This document shows, piece after piece, positions 34,613-42,876 of a stretch of DNA of 64,000 nucleotides (position 1 is the first letter of the stretch; each line of letters begins with the position of its first letter). The DNA is from Brevundimonas sp. PAMC22021 (GTDB lineage Bacteria > Pseudomonadota > Alphaproteobacteria > Caulobacterales > Caulobacteraceae), in assembly GCF_019443405.1 (NCBI RefSeq), contig NZ_CP080376.1:62001-126000 (forward strand). Direction: 5' to 3'. The translations under genes were made by a program, and so were the position numbers. The notes under the pieces are model-generated. The model did not search any database, was not told where the DNA came from, and was given only the letters and a program-made list of their open reading frames with translations.

Positions 34613-37600
34613 CTAGCGGCTGAGGCGGAGGTTGAACATCGCCCTGTGATCGACCTGGTCCTCGGCAATCCCGCTGGTGAGATCCAGACCCCACTCTGCG
34701 GTGCTGTCAGGTCCGAAGCGAGCCCCGTAGCCAAGGCCGAAGATGCTGCGGTTCCTATCGTTCACGGACTCCCAGCGGTAGTCGAAGTGCAGCCCGCCTC
34801 GGCGGCCTTCGGCGTTCAGCCTGCCTCCGAACTGATAACCGCAGACCAGCACGGACCCGTCGGCGGAGGTGTCTTCGCAGAGCAGGCCCGGGCTCAGGCT
34901 GAACAGCGTCCGCCAGTCCGACCCCTCACGATGCGGCAGCGCGAACTCGCTCGTGACGGGGATGCTCAGCCGGGTCATATCGACATCCCCAAGGGCGAAC
35001 TCGATGTCGCGCGCCTCACCGTCGGCGGACGCGACCACATCCATGACGCCGAGGTCTTCCTTGGCGCGCGAGAGGATGGCGTCGGTGGTCAGCTTGACGC
35101 CGGCAAGGTGAACATCGCCGCTCAGCATCGCGCCGTAAAGGCGTCGGTCCGCGCGCGTCTCGCCCGACACCGCAAGTCCGGCCTCGGTCATCTGCAGGTC
35201 GTACCAACCCCGCCCGATCCCGGCGAAGGCGCCGGCTCTCAGGTTCTCTGCGAGGCGCACTCCCACATAGCCGTTCGCCTGCAGCGAGTGGTCGGAGATT
35301 TCACTGTCGATGAAGCCGGGAAGTTCATCGCTCGCGAAGCTGCCCAGAAGACCCACGCCAACCGTGACGTTCGGCTTGAGAGCGCGTTCGACGCGAACCG
35401 AACCCAACCCTCGGCGGCTCCAGCCGCCATCTGTGTGGCTCACCGAAACGGCGGCGTTGGTGAACAGACGGTACGTTTGGTCGCAGCGCGTCCGGTTCCA
35501 GTCGAGCCACGTCTCCTGGTGGGTCTGATCGGCACGCATCCCGCGACCGAGCGTGCCGGCCTCGGGTGTGCTGTGACATTCCGAGCCTTGCCGCACCAGA
35601 CCTTCGTTGAACGCCAGCATGTCGCCAAGACTGCGGAAGGCGTAGCTGCGGATTTCGCCGCGCAACTGCCCGCTGAAGGCGGCGAACCGCGCGCTGACTT
35701 CGTCAACGTCGGTGACGCGCACGGCGACCGTCTGCTGGCTGGCGTTGCCGAGCGCATCGGTCGCCCGAACAACCAGGCGATAGGTGTTGTCGCGATCGAG
35801 ATCGCCCGGGTTCTCGTAATCGGGCGCGGCGATGAAGCTGAGCGCGCCTGTGGTCGGATCCATGGCGAACAGCGCGGCGTCCGCCTCGCCGTCTAACGAC
35901 CAACGGGCGGGCTCGTTGGAAAGGAAGCGCCCGAGCGACTGAGTGCCTTCCCGGATCGATATCTCCGATGTCGCGGCGCCCAGGGCTCCGTCGGGTCCCG
36001 TGATCACCGGTCCGGTGATGTCCACGGCCTGGACGCGAACGATGACCCCGCGCCGAGCGACGCCGCTTGATGCGCCTGTAGCCAGGATGACCAGGGTGTA
36101 GTCATTGTCGCCGTCGGCGTCCGCCGGAGCGTCGAAGTCGGGCGCAGCGATGAACTTCAACTCGCCTGTGCCCGGGTCGATGGTGAAGCGCGCAGCGTCC
36201 GCGCCTCCGGCGATGGACCACCGCACCGATGCGTCGGCGCCCAGAAGGACGACCCGGAGCGATCCGTCTTCCACGCTGAGCACCGCGCCTTCCAAGAGCG
36301 GTCCCTCGGACGTGGTGATTTCCGGCGGGTTGTCGTTCAGGTCCGCGACCGTGACGGTGACAGCCTGGCTCGTGCTCAGGCCGGCATCGTCCGTTGCTGT
36401 GACGGTGATCAGGTAGACGTTGTCTGCGTCGGCGTCCTGCGGAGCTTCGAAGTCGGGGACAGCGACGAACGCTAAGGCGCCGGTCGAAGCGTCGATCAGG
36501 AACCTGGCGGCGTCCGGACCGCCGCTGATCGACCAGGTCACGCGCCGGTTGGCGTTGAAGGCAGCAACCGTGGTCGCGGTCTCATCGACCCGGATTGCGG
36601 TGTTTGACGGAGCAGCTGCGCCGTCGGGAGCGGTGATGACCGGAGGGGTGTCGATCACGTCCAAAACCGTGACGTTCAGGGTCAGGGCGGCGACGCCTCC
36701 GGCGTCGGTCGCGCTGGCGACGACGACGTAGACGTTGTCGACGTCGTCGTCGGCAGGCGCCTCGAAGTCCGGTGCGGATACAAACGTCAGCCCGCCCGTG
36801 GCGGCTTCGATGGCGAAACGTCCGGCGTCGGGGCCGCCGGAGATCGACCATGTGACCGCCCGGCTGGCGCCGAGAGTCGTCACCGGCGTTACGCCCTCTT
36901 TGATCGAGAGGGACGCGACTGAGGCCCCCGGAGCCGCTCCGGGCGCCGTGATGACGGGCAGTCCTTCCAGCACGTCCTGAACGGTGACGGTGACGATCTG
37001 AGCCGACGTCTGGCCACCGGCTCCAGTCGCTGTGGCGTTCAGCAGATAGTCGTTGTCAGCGTCAGCGTCCGTCGGCCCTTCGAAGTCCGGCGGCGCCATG
37101 AAGCTGATCACACCCGTCGCCGGATCGATCGCGAACGCACTGGCGTCGACGCCCCCGGTGATCGACCAGGTCACAGCCGTATCCGCGCTTAGCGTGGTCA
37201 CCGCCGTCTGGTTCTCATCAACGGACGTCGCCGCGTTGGCCGCGCCTGCGCCGCCGCTGGGGCCGCTTATGACCGGTGCGGTGTCTATGATGTTCAGGAC
37301 TGTGACGGTGAGCGCTTGCGTGGCCGCCGTCCCATTGGCGTCGGTCGCGGTCACACGCACGAGGTAGGCATTGTCGCCGTCAGCATCGGCTGGTGCTTCA
37401 AAGTCTGGCGTCGAGACAAAACTCAGCACGCCGGTCGCCCCGTCAATCGTGAACTTGCCGGCGTCAGCGCCACCGGAGATCGACCAGGTCACCGGTCGAT
37501 TGGCGTTGAAGGTCGCTGCCGCTGTCTGGTTCTCATCAACGGACACCACCGACGCCGACGCGCCGGCGCTCCCCCCTGGGCCGGTGATGATGGGCGAGCC

Positions 37601-40600
37601 CTCCAGCACGTCCAGCACCGTGACGGTCGCGGTTTGAGCAGCCGTCGCCCCGTTGGTGTCGGTCGCGGAGACGGTCACGACATAGGCGTTGTCGGAGTTT
37701 GCATCTGCCGGCGCTTCGTAGTCGGGCGCCGAGACAAAGGTCAGCGCGCCGGTGGCGTCGATGGTGAACTTGCCGGCGTCGGCGCCGCCGGAGATCGACC
37801 AGGTCACCGGTCGATTGGCGCTGAAGGTCGTGGTGGCCGACTGGTTCTCGTTCACGGACACCACCGACGCCGACGCGCCGGCGCTCCCCCCTGGGCCGGT
37901 GATGATGGGCGAGCCCTCCAGCACGTCCAGCACCGTGACGGTGGCGGTTTGAGCAGCCGTCGCCCCGTTGGTGTCGGTCGCGGAGACGATCACGACATAG
38001 GCGTTGTCGGAGTTTGCATCTGCCGGCGCTTCGTAGTCGGGCGCCGAGACAAAGGTCAGCGCGCCGGTGGCGTCGATGGTGAACTTGCCGGCGTCGGCGC
38101 CGCCGGAGATCGACCAGGTCACCGGTCGATTGGCGCTGAAGGTCGTGGTGGCCGACTGGTTCTCGTTCACGGACACCGCCGAAGTCGCCGCTCCCGTGCT
38201 CCCGCCAGGACCGGTGATAATGGGCGAGCCCTCCAGCACGTCCAGCACTGTGATGGTCACGGTCTGGGTGGACGTCAAACCCCCGACCCCAGTGCCGGTG
38301 ACGGCGAGCCGGTAGATGTTGTCGCCGTCAGCATCAGCGGGCGCCTCATAGTCGGCTGCCGCGATAAAGGTGATGGAGCCTGTCGCGGCGTCGATCGCAA
38401 ATCGCGCCGCGTCGACGCCGCCGGTGATCGACCAGGCGACGGCTTGATCCGCTGTCAGCGTGGCGACCGTCGCCTGGTTCTCGTTGACCGATGTGGCCGA
38501 GCTCGTCGCGCCCGCGCCGCCGCTGGGGCCGGTGAGAACGGGTGCGGTGTCGAGAAGATCGAGAATCGTGACGGTCAGGGTCTGAGCCGCCGTCGCCCCG
38601 TTCGCGCCCGTTGCGGAGACGATCACGACGTAGGCATTATCAGCGTCTGCATCAGTTGGCGCTTCATAGTCTGGAGCCGAGACAAAGGTCAGAGCGCCGG
38701 TCGCGCCGTTGACCGTGAACTTGCCCGCATCAGCGCCTCCGGTGATGGACCAGGTGACCGGTCGATCGACGCTGAGGGTCGCCGCCGCCGTCTGGTTCTC
38801 GTTGACCGACACGGCCGACGTCGACGCTCCGGCGCCCCCGCCTGGACCGGTGATGACGGGAGAGCCGTCCAGAACGTCCACCACCGAGACGGTCAGCGTC
38901 TGGCTCCCGGTCCGTCCGCCTGCTCCTGTTGCGGTGACGACGAGCAGATAGCTGTTGTTTGCGCCCGTGTCCGTTGGGGCCTCGTAATCAGGGGCGGACA
39001 CAAAGGTGATGGCTCCCGTCGCGGGGTCGATGGCGAACCGGCTATCATCGTCGCCGCCGGCGATCGACCAGGTGACCGTCTGATCCGCGCCCAGCGTGGC
39101 GACCGCCGTCTGGTTTTCGTTGACCGACGTCGCTGAGCTCGCGGCGCCCGCGCCGCCGCTGGGGCCGGTGATGACAGGTGCGGTGTCGAGGAGATCGCGA
39201 ACCGTGACGGTCAGCGTCTGGCTTGTGGTCAATCCGCCGGTTCCGGTCGCGGTGACGGCCAGCACATAGGCGTTGTCCACATTCGCGTCTGTCGGCGCTT
39301 CGTAGTCAGGCGCCGCAACAAAGGTGATGACGCCGGTTGCGGCATCGATGGCGAAGCGGCTCGCGTCCGCTCCTCCGGTGATCGACCAGGTGACCGTCTG
39401 ATCCGCGCTCAGCGCGGCGACCGCCGTCTGGTTTTCGTCGACCAAGGTCGCCGCGGCAGCTGCCCCCGCACCGCCGCTGGGGCCGGTGATGATGGGCGCG
39501 GTGTCGAGCAGATCGCGAACCGTGACGGTCACCGTCTGGGTCGCGGTCAGCCCGCCGGCGCCGGTCGCGGTGACGGCCAGCACGTAGGCGTTGTCCACAT
39601 TCGCATCTGTGGGAGCTTCGTAGTCGGGTGCGGCGACAAAGGTGACGACGCCGGTTGCGGGATCGATCGCGAAGCGGCTCGCGTCCGCCCCTCCGGTGAT
39701 CGACCAGGTGACCGTCTGATCCGCGTTCAGCGTGGCGACCGCCGTCTGGTTTTCGTCCACCGAGGTCGCCGCGGCAGCTGCCCCTGCGTCGCCGCTGGGG
39801 CCGGTGATGACGGGTGCGGCGTCCATGACGTCGAGGACTGTGACGGCTACCGTCTGACTTGCGGTGAGCCCGCCCGCATCGGTCGCTGTAACCACCAGAG
39901 CATAGATGTTGTCGGTGTTGGCGTCGGAGGGGTCTTCAAAGTCTGGCGCTGCGACAAAGGTCAGCGCACCGCCCGTGCTGTTGATTGCGAATTTGGCGGC
40001 GTCAGCGCCGCCGGTGATCGACCAGGTCACGGATCGGTTGGCGCCAAAGGCCGCCGCCGTTGTCTGGTTCTCGTTGACCGACACCGAGGACGACGCCGCG
40101 CCGGCGCCGGCGCTGGGCCCTGTGATGATCGGCGCAGCGGCCGTGACGTTGAAGGTGAGATCGATAGCGCTCGACCAGTTGCCCGCTGCGTCGCCGGCCT
40201 GAACCGCATAGGTGAAGCTGTTTGGCGCTGTGTCGTAATCGTTCTGAGGAACGCCAGCCGACGCGCCCGCCGGGGTCAGCCGTACCTGGCCGGCGGAGTT
40301 GATGGCGTAGTAGCCGTCGCTGCTGGTCTGGGTTCCGGTGGGGGCGAACCGATAGGCGGTGACCCCGATGGCGTCGGAGGCGGCTACTGTCCCGATCGCC
40401 GCGTTGGCGGGTCGATCTTCGACATAGGAAAAGGTCTGGCCGGCAGCCACGACCGGAGCCGTGGTGTCGGCCACCACATTGTTGAAGTTGTAGCCGATGC
40501 TGAAATCGAGGCCGAAGTAGGCGGCGCCGCTCGCGCCCGTGTCGCCGAGCGAAACGGTGACGCTGGAGGCGCTGGTATAGAAGACCCGGGCGCGTATCCT

Positions 40601-41182
40601 ATTGAAGTCGTCGCTACCCTCAACGAAGTTCTGGTTGCTGCCGATGGTGGTGATAAAGCGGGTGCCTCCACCTACGCTCTGTCGGACGACTTGGGTGCCC
40701 GTGGCCAGCGAGAAGCTGGCGAACCCATTGAAGTCGGTATACTGGCGTCCGCCAGCGCTGCCGCCCGACCCGTCCAGATCGTAGGTGTTGGTGTAGAAGT
40801 TCTGCAGCTCGACGGGTTGTCCGTTCGAAAGGAAGTCGATGCGGAAGGTCGCGCTGCCGCCAGCGGCGGAGAGCTGCAGATTGGGCTGGAGAAACGAGGA
40901 CTGGGCGTAGGGCTGGCTTGTTGAGTCAAAGGTCGTCAGCGTCGCTCGGTCGAGGTTCGTCAGCGTGACGCGGGCGTCGATCTGGACGCCGCCGATGTTG
41001 ATGACGTTGGCGTAGTCCCGGGACGAGCCCACGCCGGTGCCCGTGCCGGTCCCGCTGCCGGCAAAGCTCAGAGGGGCGCCTGCAACGTCGAAAGCGGTCT
41101 GCGCCGCGACCGGTTCAGAAAGGCCTGCGGCGAGCACCACCAACGAGGCGGAGCACAGCCAGCCCCGGATGTTCGAACGCAT
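34613..41182 (-). CDS. Giant secreted cadherin-like repeat protein with C-terminal beta-barrel
   Basis: The 2189-residue protein starts with a signal peptide (cut after EPVAAQ, about residue 28). A unique beta-rich N-terminal domain (to about 245) and one atypical domain with YVEDRPANAAIGT follow. Then come 14 tandem domains of about 105 residues, each beginning like PVITGPSGGAGA, with core VTWSITGGADASRFAID and ending APDYEAPTDANVDNAYVLAV then VTVLD. These are cadherin/CHDL-type immunoglobulin-like repeats with Asp-rich calcium-type turns. The last 370 residues have two Cys (SECHSTP, NRTRCDQTY) and alternating strands ending FNLRLSR, which fit an outer-membrane barrel. It is likely a surface adhesin exported by the autotransporter route, but the end lacks the usual terminal aromatic residue. 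Neighbours give no clue to the target. Confidence 0.85.
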   Translation of the reverse strand: MRSNIRGWLCSASLVVLAAGLSEPVAAQTAFDVAGAPLSFAGSGTGTGTGVGSSRDYANVINIGGVQIDARVTLTNLDRATLTTFDSTSQPYAQSSFLQPNLQLSAAGGSATFRIDFLSNGQPVELQNFYTNTYDLDGSGGSAGGRQYTDFNGFASFSLATGTQVVRQSVGGGTRFITTIGSNQNFVEGSDDFNRIRARVFYTSASSVTVSLGDTGASGAAYFGLDFSIGYNFNNVVADTTAPVVAAGQTFSYVEDRPANAAIGTVAASDAIGVTAYRFAPTGTQTSSDGYYAINSAGQVRLTPAGASAGVPQNDYDTAPNSFTYAVQAGDAAGNWSSAIDLTFNVTAAAPIITGPSAGAGAASSSVSVNENQTTAAAFGANRSVTWSITGGADAAKFAINSTGGALTFVAAPDFEDPSDANTDNIYALVVTATDAGGLTASQTVAVTVLDVMDAAPVITGPSGDAGAAAAATSVDENQTAVATLNADQTVTWSITGGADASRFAIDPATGVVTFVAAPDYEAPTDANVDNAYVLAVTATGAGGLTATQTVTVTVRDLLDTAPIITGPSGGAGAAAAATLVDENQTAVAALSADQTVTWSITGGADASRFAIDAATGVITFVAAPDYEAPTDANVDNAYVLAVTATGTGGLTTSQTLTVTVRDLLDTAPVITGPSGGAGAASSATSVNENQTAVATLGADQTVTWSIAGGDDDSRFAIDPATGAITFVSAPDYEAPTDTGANNSYLLVVTATGAGGRTGSQTLTVSVVDVLDGSPVITGPGGGAGASTSAVSVNENQTAAATLSVDRPVTWSITGGADAGKFTVNGATGALTFVSAPDYEAPTDADADNAYVVIVSATGANGATAAQTLTVTILDLLDTAPVLTGPSGGAGATSSATSVNENQATVATLTADQAVAWSITGGVDAARFAIDAATGSITFIAAADYEAPADADGDNIYRLAVTGTGVGGLTSTQTVTITVLDVLEGSPIITGPGGSTGAATSAVSVNENQSATTTFSANRPVTWSISGGADAGKFTIDATGALTFVSAPDYEAPADANSDNAYVVIVSATDTNGATAAQTATVTVLDVLEGSPIITGPGGSAGASASVVSVNENQSATTTFSANRPVTWSISGGADAGKFTIDATGALTFVSAPDYEAPADANSDNAYVVTVSATDTNGATAAQTATVTVLDVLEGSPIITGPGGSAGASASVVSVDENQTAAATFNANRPVTWSISGGADAGKFTIDGATGVLSFVSTPDFEAPADADGDNAYLVRVTATDANGTAATQALTVTVLNIIDTAPVISGPSGGAGAANAATSVDENQTAVTTLSADTAVTWSITGGVDASAFAIDPATGVISFMAPPDFEGPTDADADNDYLLNATATGAGGQTSAQIVTVTVQDVLEGLPVITAPGAAPGASVASLSIKEGVTPVTTLGASRAVTWSISGGPDAGRFAIEAATGGLTFVSAPDFEAPADDDVDNVYVVVASATDAGGVAALTLNVTVLDVIDTPPVITAPDGAAAPSNTAIRVDETATTVAAFNANRRVTWSISGGPDAARFLIDASTGALAFVAVPDFEAPQDADADNVYLITVTATDDAGLSTSQAVTVTVADLNDNPPEITTSEGPLLEGAVLSVEDGSLRVVLLGADASVRWSIAGGADAARFTIDPGTGELKFIAAPDFDAPADADGDNDYTLVILATGASSGVARRGVIVRVQAVDITGPVITGPDGALGAATSEISIREGTQSLGRFLSNEPARWSLDGEADAALFAMDPTTGALSFIAAPDYENPGDLDRDNTYRLVVRATDALGNASQQTVAVRVTDVDEVSARFAAFSGQLRGEIRSYAFRSLGDMLAFNEGLVRQGSECHSTPEAGTLGRGMRADQTHQETWLDWNRTRCDQTYRLFTNAAVSVSHTDGGWSRRGLGSVRVERALKPNVTVGVGLLGSFASDELPGFIDSEISDHSLQANGYVGVRLAENLRAGAFAGIGRGWYDLQMTEAGLAVSGETRADRRLYGAMLSGDVHLAGVKLTTDAILSRAKEDLGVMDVVASADGEARDIEFALGDVDMTRLSIPVTSEFALPHREGSDWRTLFSLSPGLLCEDTSADGSVLVCGYQFGGRLNAEGRRGGLHFDYRWESVNDRNRSIFGLGYGARFGPDSTAEWGLDLTSGIAEDQVDHRAMFNLRLSR
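37590..38240. repeat. Near-identical 315-base tandem units inside the giant gene
   Basis: Bases 37681-37866 and 37996-38181 appear identical, and the flanks differ at only a few positions, giving a 315-base (105-codon) period over about 650 bases. They encode repeats 7 to 9 of the adhesin; other repeats are much more diverged. Recent duplication or gene conversion is the simplest explanation. Confidence 0.8.
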
Positions 41183-41325
41183 AGGTCAGCCCCCGACGCG
41201 GACACGTCAGAGGCGATAGTGCAGCCCTGATGGTTAATCTGCCGCCAACCTCGATAACGCGCCCGGGGGGACGTCAAGCGCCAAGGGCCTTTGTTCGCAC
41301 CACGGCGCGGATTGAGGCCGCGACC

Positions 41326-41730
41326 TCAGTGTCCGATCCCCATGTCAGCGCCTACGATGGCGCTGACAGCAAGGCTCGCGACCAGATAGGCCATGGCGTT
41401 GAAGCGCCAAGTCAGTCCCAGCCTCTGCGAGGCCCAGATCGTGCAGGCGATCAGAGCGAGAGAGACGAGGATGGGCAGGGTCCAAAAGCCAATCCCCAGC
41501 CACGTGCTGACGCGCGCCTCGTCGTTCGGCAGGATGAAGCTGAGGCCCTGAGCGACGACCCGCATGAAGGCGGCGGCGAATAAAAGGGCGAAAGCGGTCA
41601 AGCCATGGCGGGTTCGAACAAAGGTCAGGGCGATCAAGGCTTGCAGGACCGTGATCGCTGGCTCGGCAGTGGAGATTAACGCATGGTCTTGCGGCGACGT
41701 TGGTGAGGATGGAACGGAACCGTTGAGCAT
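41326..41730 (-). CDS. Hypothetical integral membrane protein
   Basis: From ATG 41730 the 134-residue product has four hydrophobic helices: about residues 25-42, 48-67, 79-100 and 110-128. It includes TAFALLFAAAFMRVVAQGLS and a Trp-rich middle (STWLGIGFWTLPILV). No family is recognised; topology resembles small four-helix proteins. The start codon lies exactly at the edge of the truncated DUF2975 copy on the other strand. The frame continues upstream into that copy without coding character, so the promoter and start may have been changed by the rearrangement. Confidence 0.6.
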   Translation of the reverse strand: MLNGSVPSSPTSPQDHALISTAEPAITVLQALIALTFVRTRHGLTAFALLFAAAFMRVVAQGLSFILPNDEARVSTWLGIGFWTLPILVSLALIACTIWASQRLGLTWRFNAMAYLVASLAVSAIVGADMGIGH

Positions 41731-41943
41731 CTGTCGCGCGGCCGCCTCTTCGCACCCACAGTGGCGGTTGCGCTTAGGCAGGTCGGCCTGTCCTTGGGCG
41801 CCGGCGGTGTCTTCAGCGTCTTCGTCGCCACCAACCTGCTGCGCCTGCTTGAGCACACGCGCGGCGGTCATCTTCACTTCGATGTTGCGGGCATAACGCT
41901 CGGCATGATCGGAGGTGCGCTGTTTCTCTTCGGGCGGGTATAG
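41728..41943 (+). pseudogene. 5'-truncated second copy of the DUF2975 gene
   Basis: Translation gives HLSRGRLFAPTVAVALRQVG, then LSLGAGGVFSVFVATNLLRL and GMIGGALFLFGRV, matching residues about 81-150 of the intact protein at 735-1232. The first half is missing and homology ends abruptly near 41728. At the other end the codon after GRV is TAG (41941-41943), where the intact gene continues LDQAGAVQAELDEMI; the homologous bases are still present but untranslatable. The gene is therefore dead. Confidence 0.8.
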
Positions 41944-41986
41944 AGCAGGCCGGCGCCATGTAGGCCGCACAGGGCGATATGATCTG

Positions 41987-42229
41987 ATGCCGGTTCGCGT
42001 CACCCTCGACGGATTGATCGTCGCCAAGGGCCTCAAAGCGCGCGACCTGGCACTACAGGTCGGGCTCAGCGAAACCCAGCTGTTGCTGTTCCGCTCCGGC
42101 AAGGTGAAGGGCATCCGCTTCCGCACCCTTGCGCGCCTTTGCGCCGCCCTCGACCGCAAGCGGGGCGAACTGCTCGACTACCTGTACGACGCGTCCGACC
42201 TGGCGGATGGCGGAGATGAGGACCTGTAG
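41987..42229 (+). CDS. Small Cro/CI (XRE, YozG-like) regulator, second copy
   Basis: The 80-residue protein is a close paralogue of that at 1232-1474: MPVRVTLDGLIVAKGLKARD, LALQVGLSETQLLLFRSGKV and KGIRFRTLARLCAALDRKRG. The helix-turn-helix is intact and almost unchanged, so it should bind the same type of site as the first copy. Its partner membrane gene just upstream is broken. If expressed, it could repress the distant locus at 659-1474 in trans. The C-terminal tail differs (ASDLADGGDEDL). Confidence 0.8.
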   Translation: MPVRVTLDGLIVAKGLKARDLALQVGLSETQLLLFRSGKVKGIRFRTLARLCAALDRKRGELLDYLYDASDLADGGDEDL

Positions 42230-42859
42230 GTGCATCCGCACCAACCTCGAACACCCTGCGACCATCTCGGAAGATGAAGTTGAAACGTCCGGATATCGCG
42301 CGGGCCTTGATGTGCGCGACTGGGGCATGGCGGGCCTGCAGCGGCGATCAGCGAACAGGCGTTTCGGTGATCAACGCCGCCGAATCTTCTTCGACATACG
42401 GCGCGAGGGTGGCGCTAATCCCGACAGCTCTTCTTGAAGGTGTCAACTTATAGCCGCGCCGTCCTCGTCGGGAACGGGCAGCGCGTCACCTTTCTGGAAC
42501 CCCATCCAAGCGCTTCTGCGCCGACCGTTCCAGCATCTCTCCGGTGCCTTGGGCTTCGCGCCAGGTCACCGAGCCGGCCGTGGAAATCAAAGATTCCCTC
42601 ACCAGACCGGTCCGTGGATCGCCGTCGGTTTATCCGGCGGCGACCCCATGCGACTCATCAAGAGCCTCGCCTTATTCAGCTTCGGGCGCGCGTCCGTCTA
42701 TCTCGTAAGCTATGAACTTAGGCGTGGGGCCGGTGTGCCGCGACATCTTAGACCGCGCTGACAGGCAGGTTACGCAGGGCCGGACGCTGGTGATAGGGCT
42801 AAGCATTGCTGAACCACGCGGTTGAGAGCGCGTTGGCCTTCCCTAGCTGTTTTCCAGAA
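42230..42859. other. Intergenic region before the mrp operon
   Basis: About 630 bases with no well-supported gene. A short reverse frame near 42480-42600 (STAGSVTWREAQGTGEMLER) looks protein-like but has no good start. The mrp promoter should lie in the last 100-200 bases. Confidence 0.4.
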
Positions 42860-42876
42860 GGAGACGAGGCGTCTCC
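42860..42876 (+). promoter_or_regulatory. Hairpin overlapping the mrpA ribosome-binding site
   Basis: GGAGACG (42860-42866), AGG, CGTCTCC (42870-42876) is a perfect 7-base stem directly followed by the mrpA ATG at 42877. The purine-rich GGAG/GAGG that should act as the ribosome-binding site lies in the stem and loop. Folding could therefore limit translation of the operon. Confidence 0.45.

Noticed and set aside
37316..39136. 606-codon + frame opposite the giant repeat gene
   Set aside because: It mirrors the 315-base repeats in antisense and has an implausible His/Arg/Gly-rich composition.
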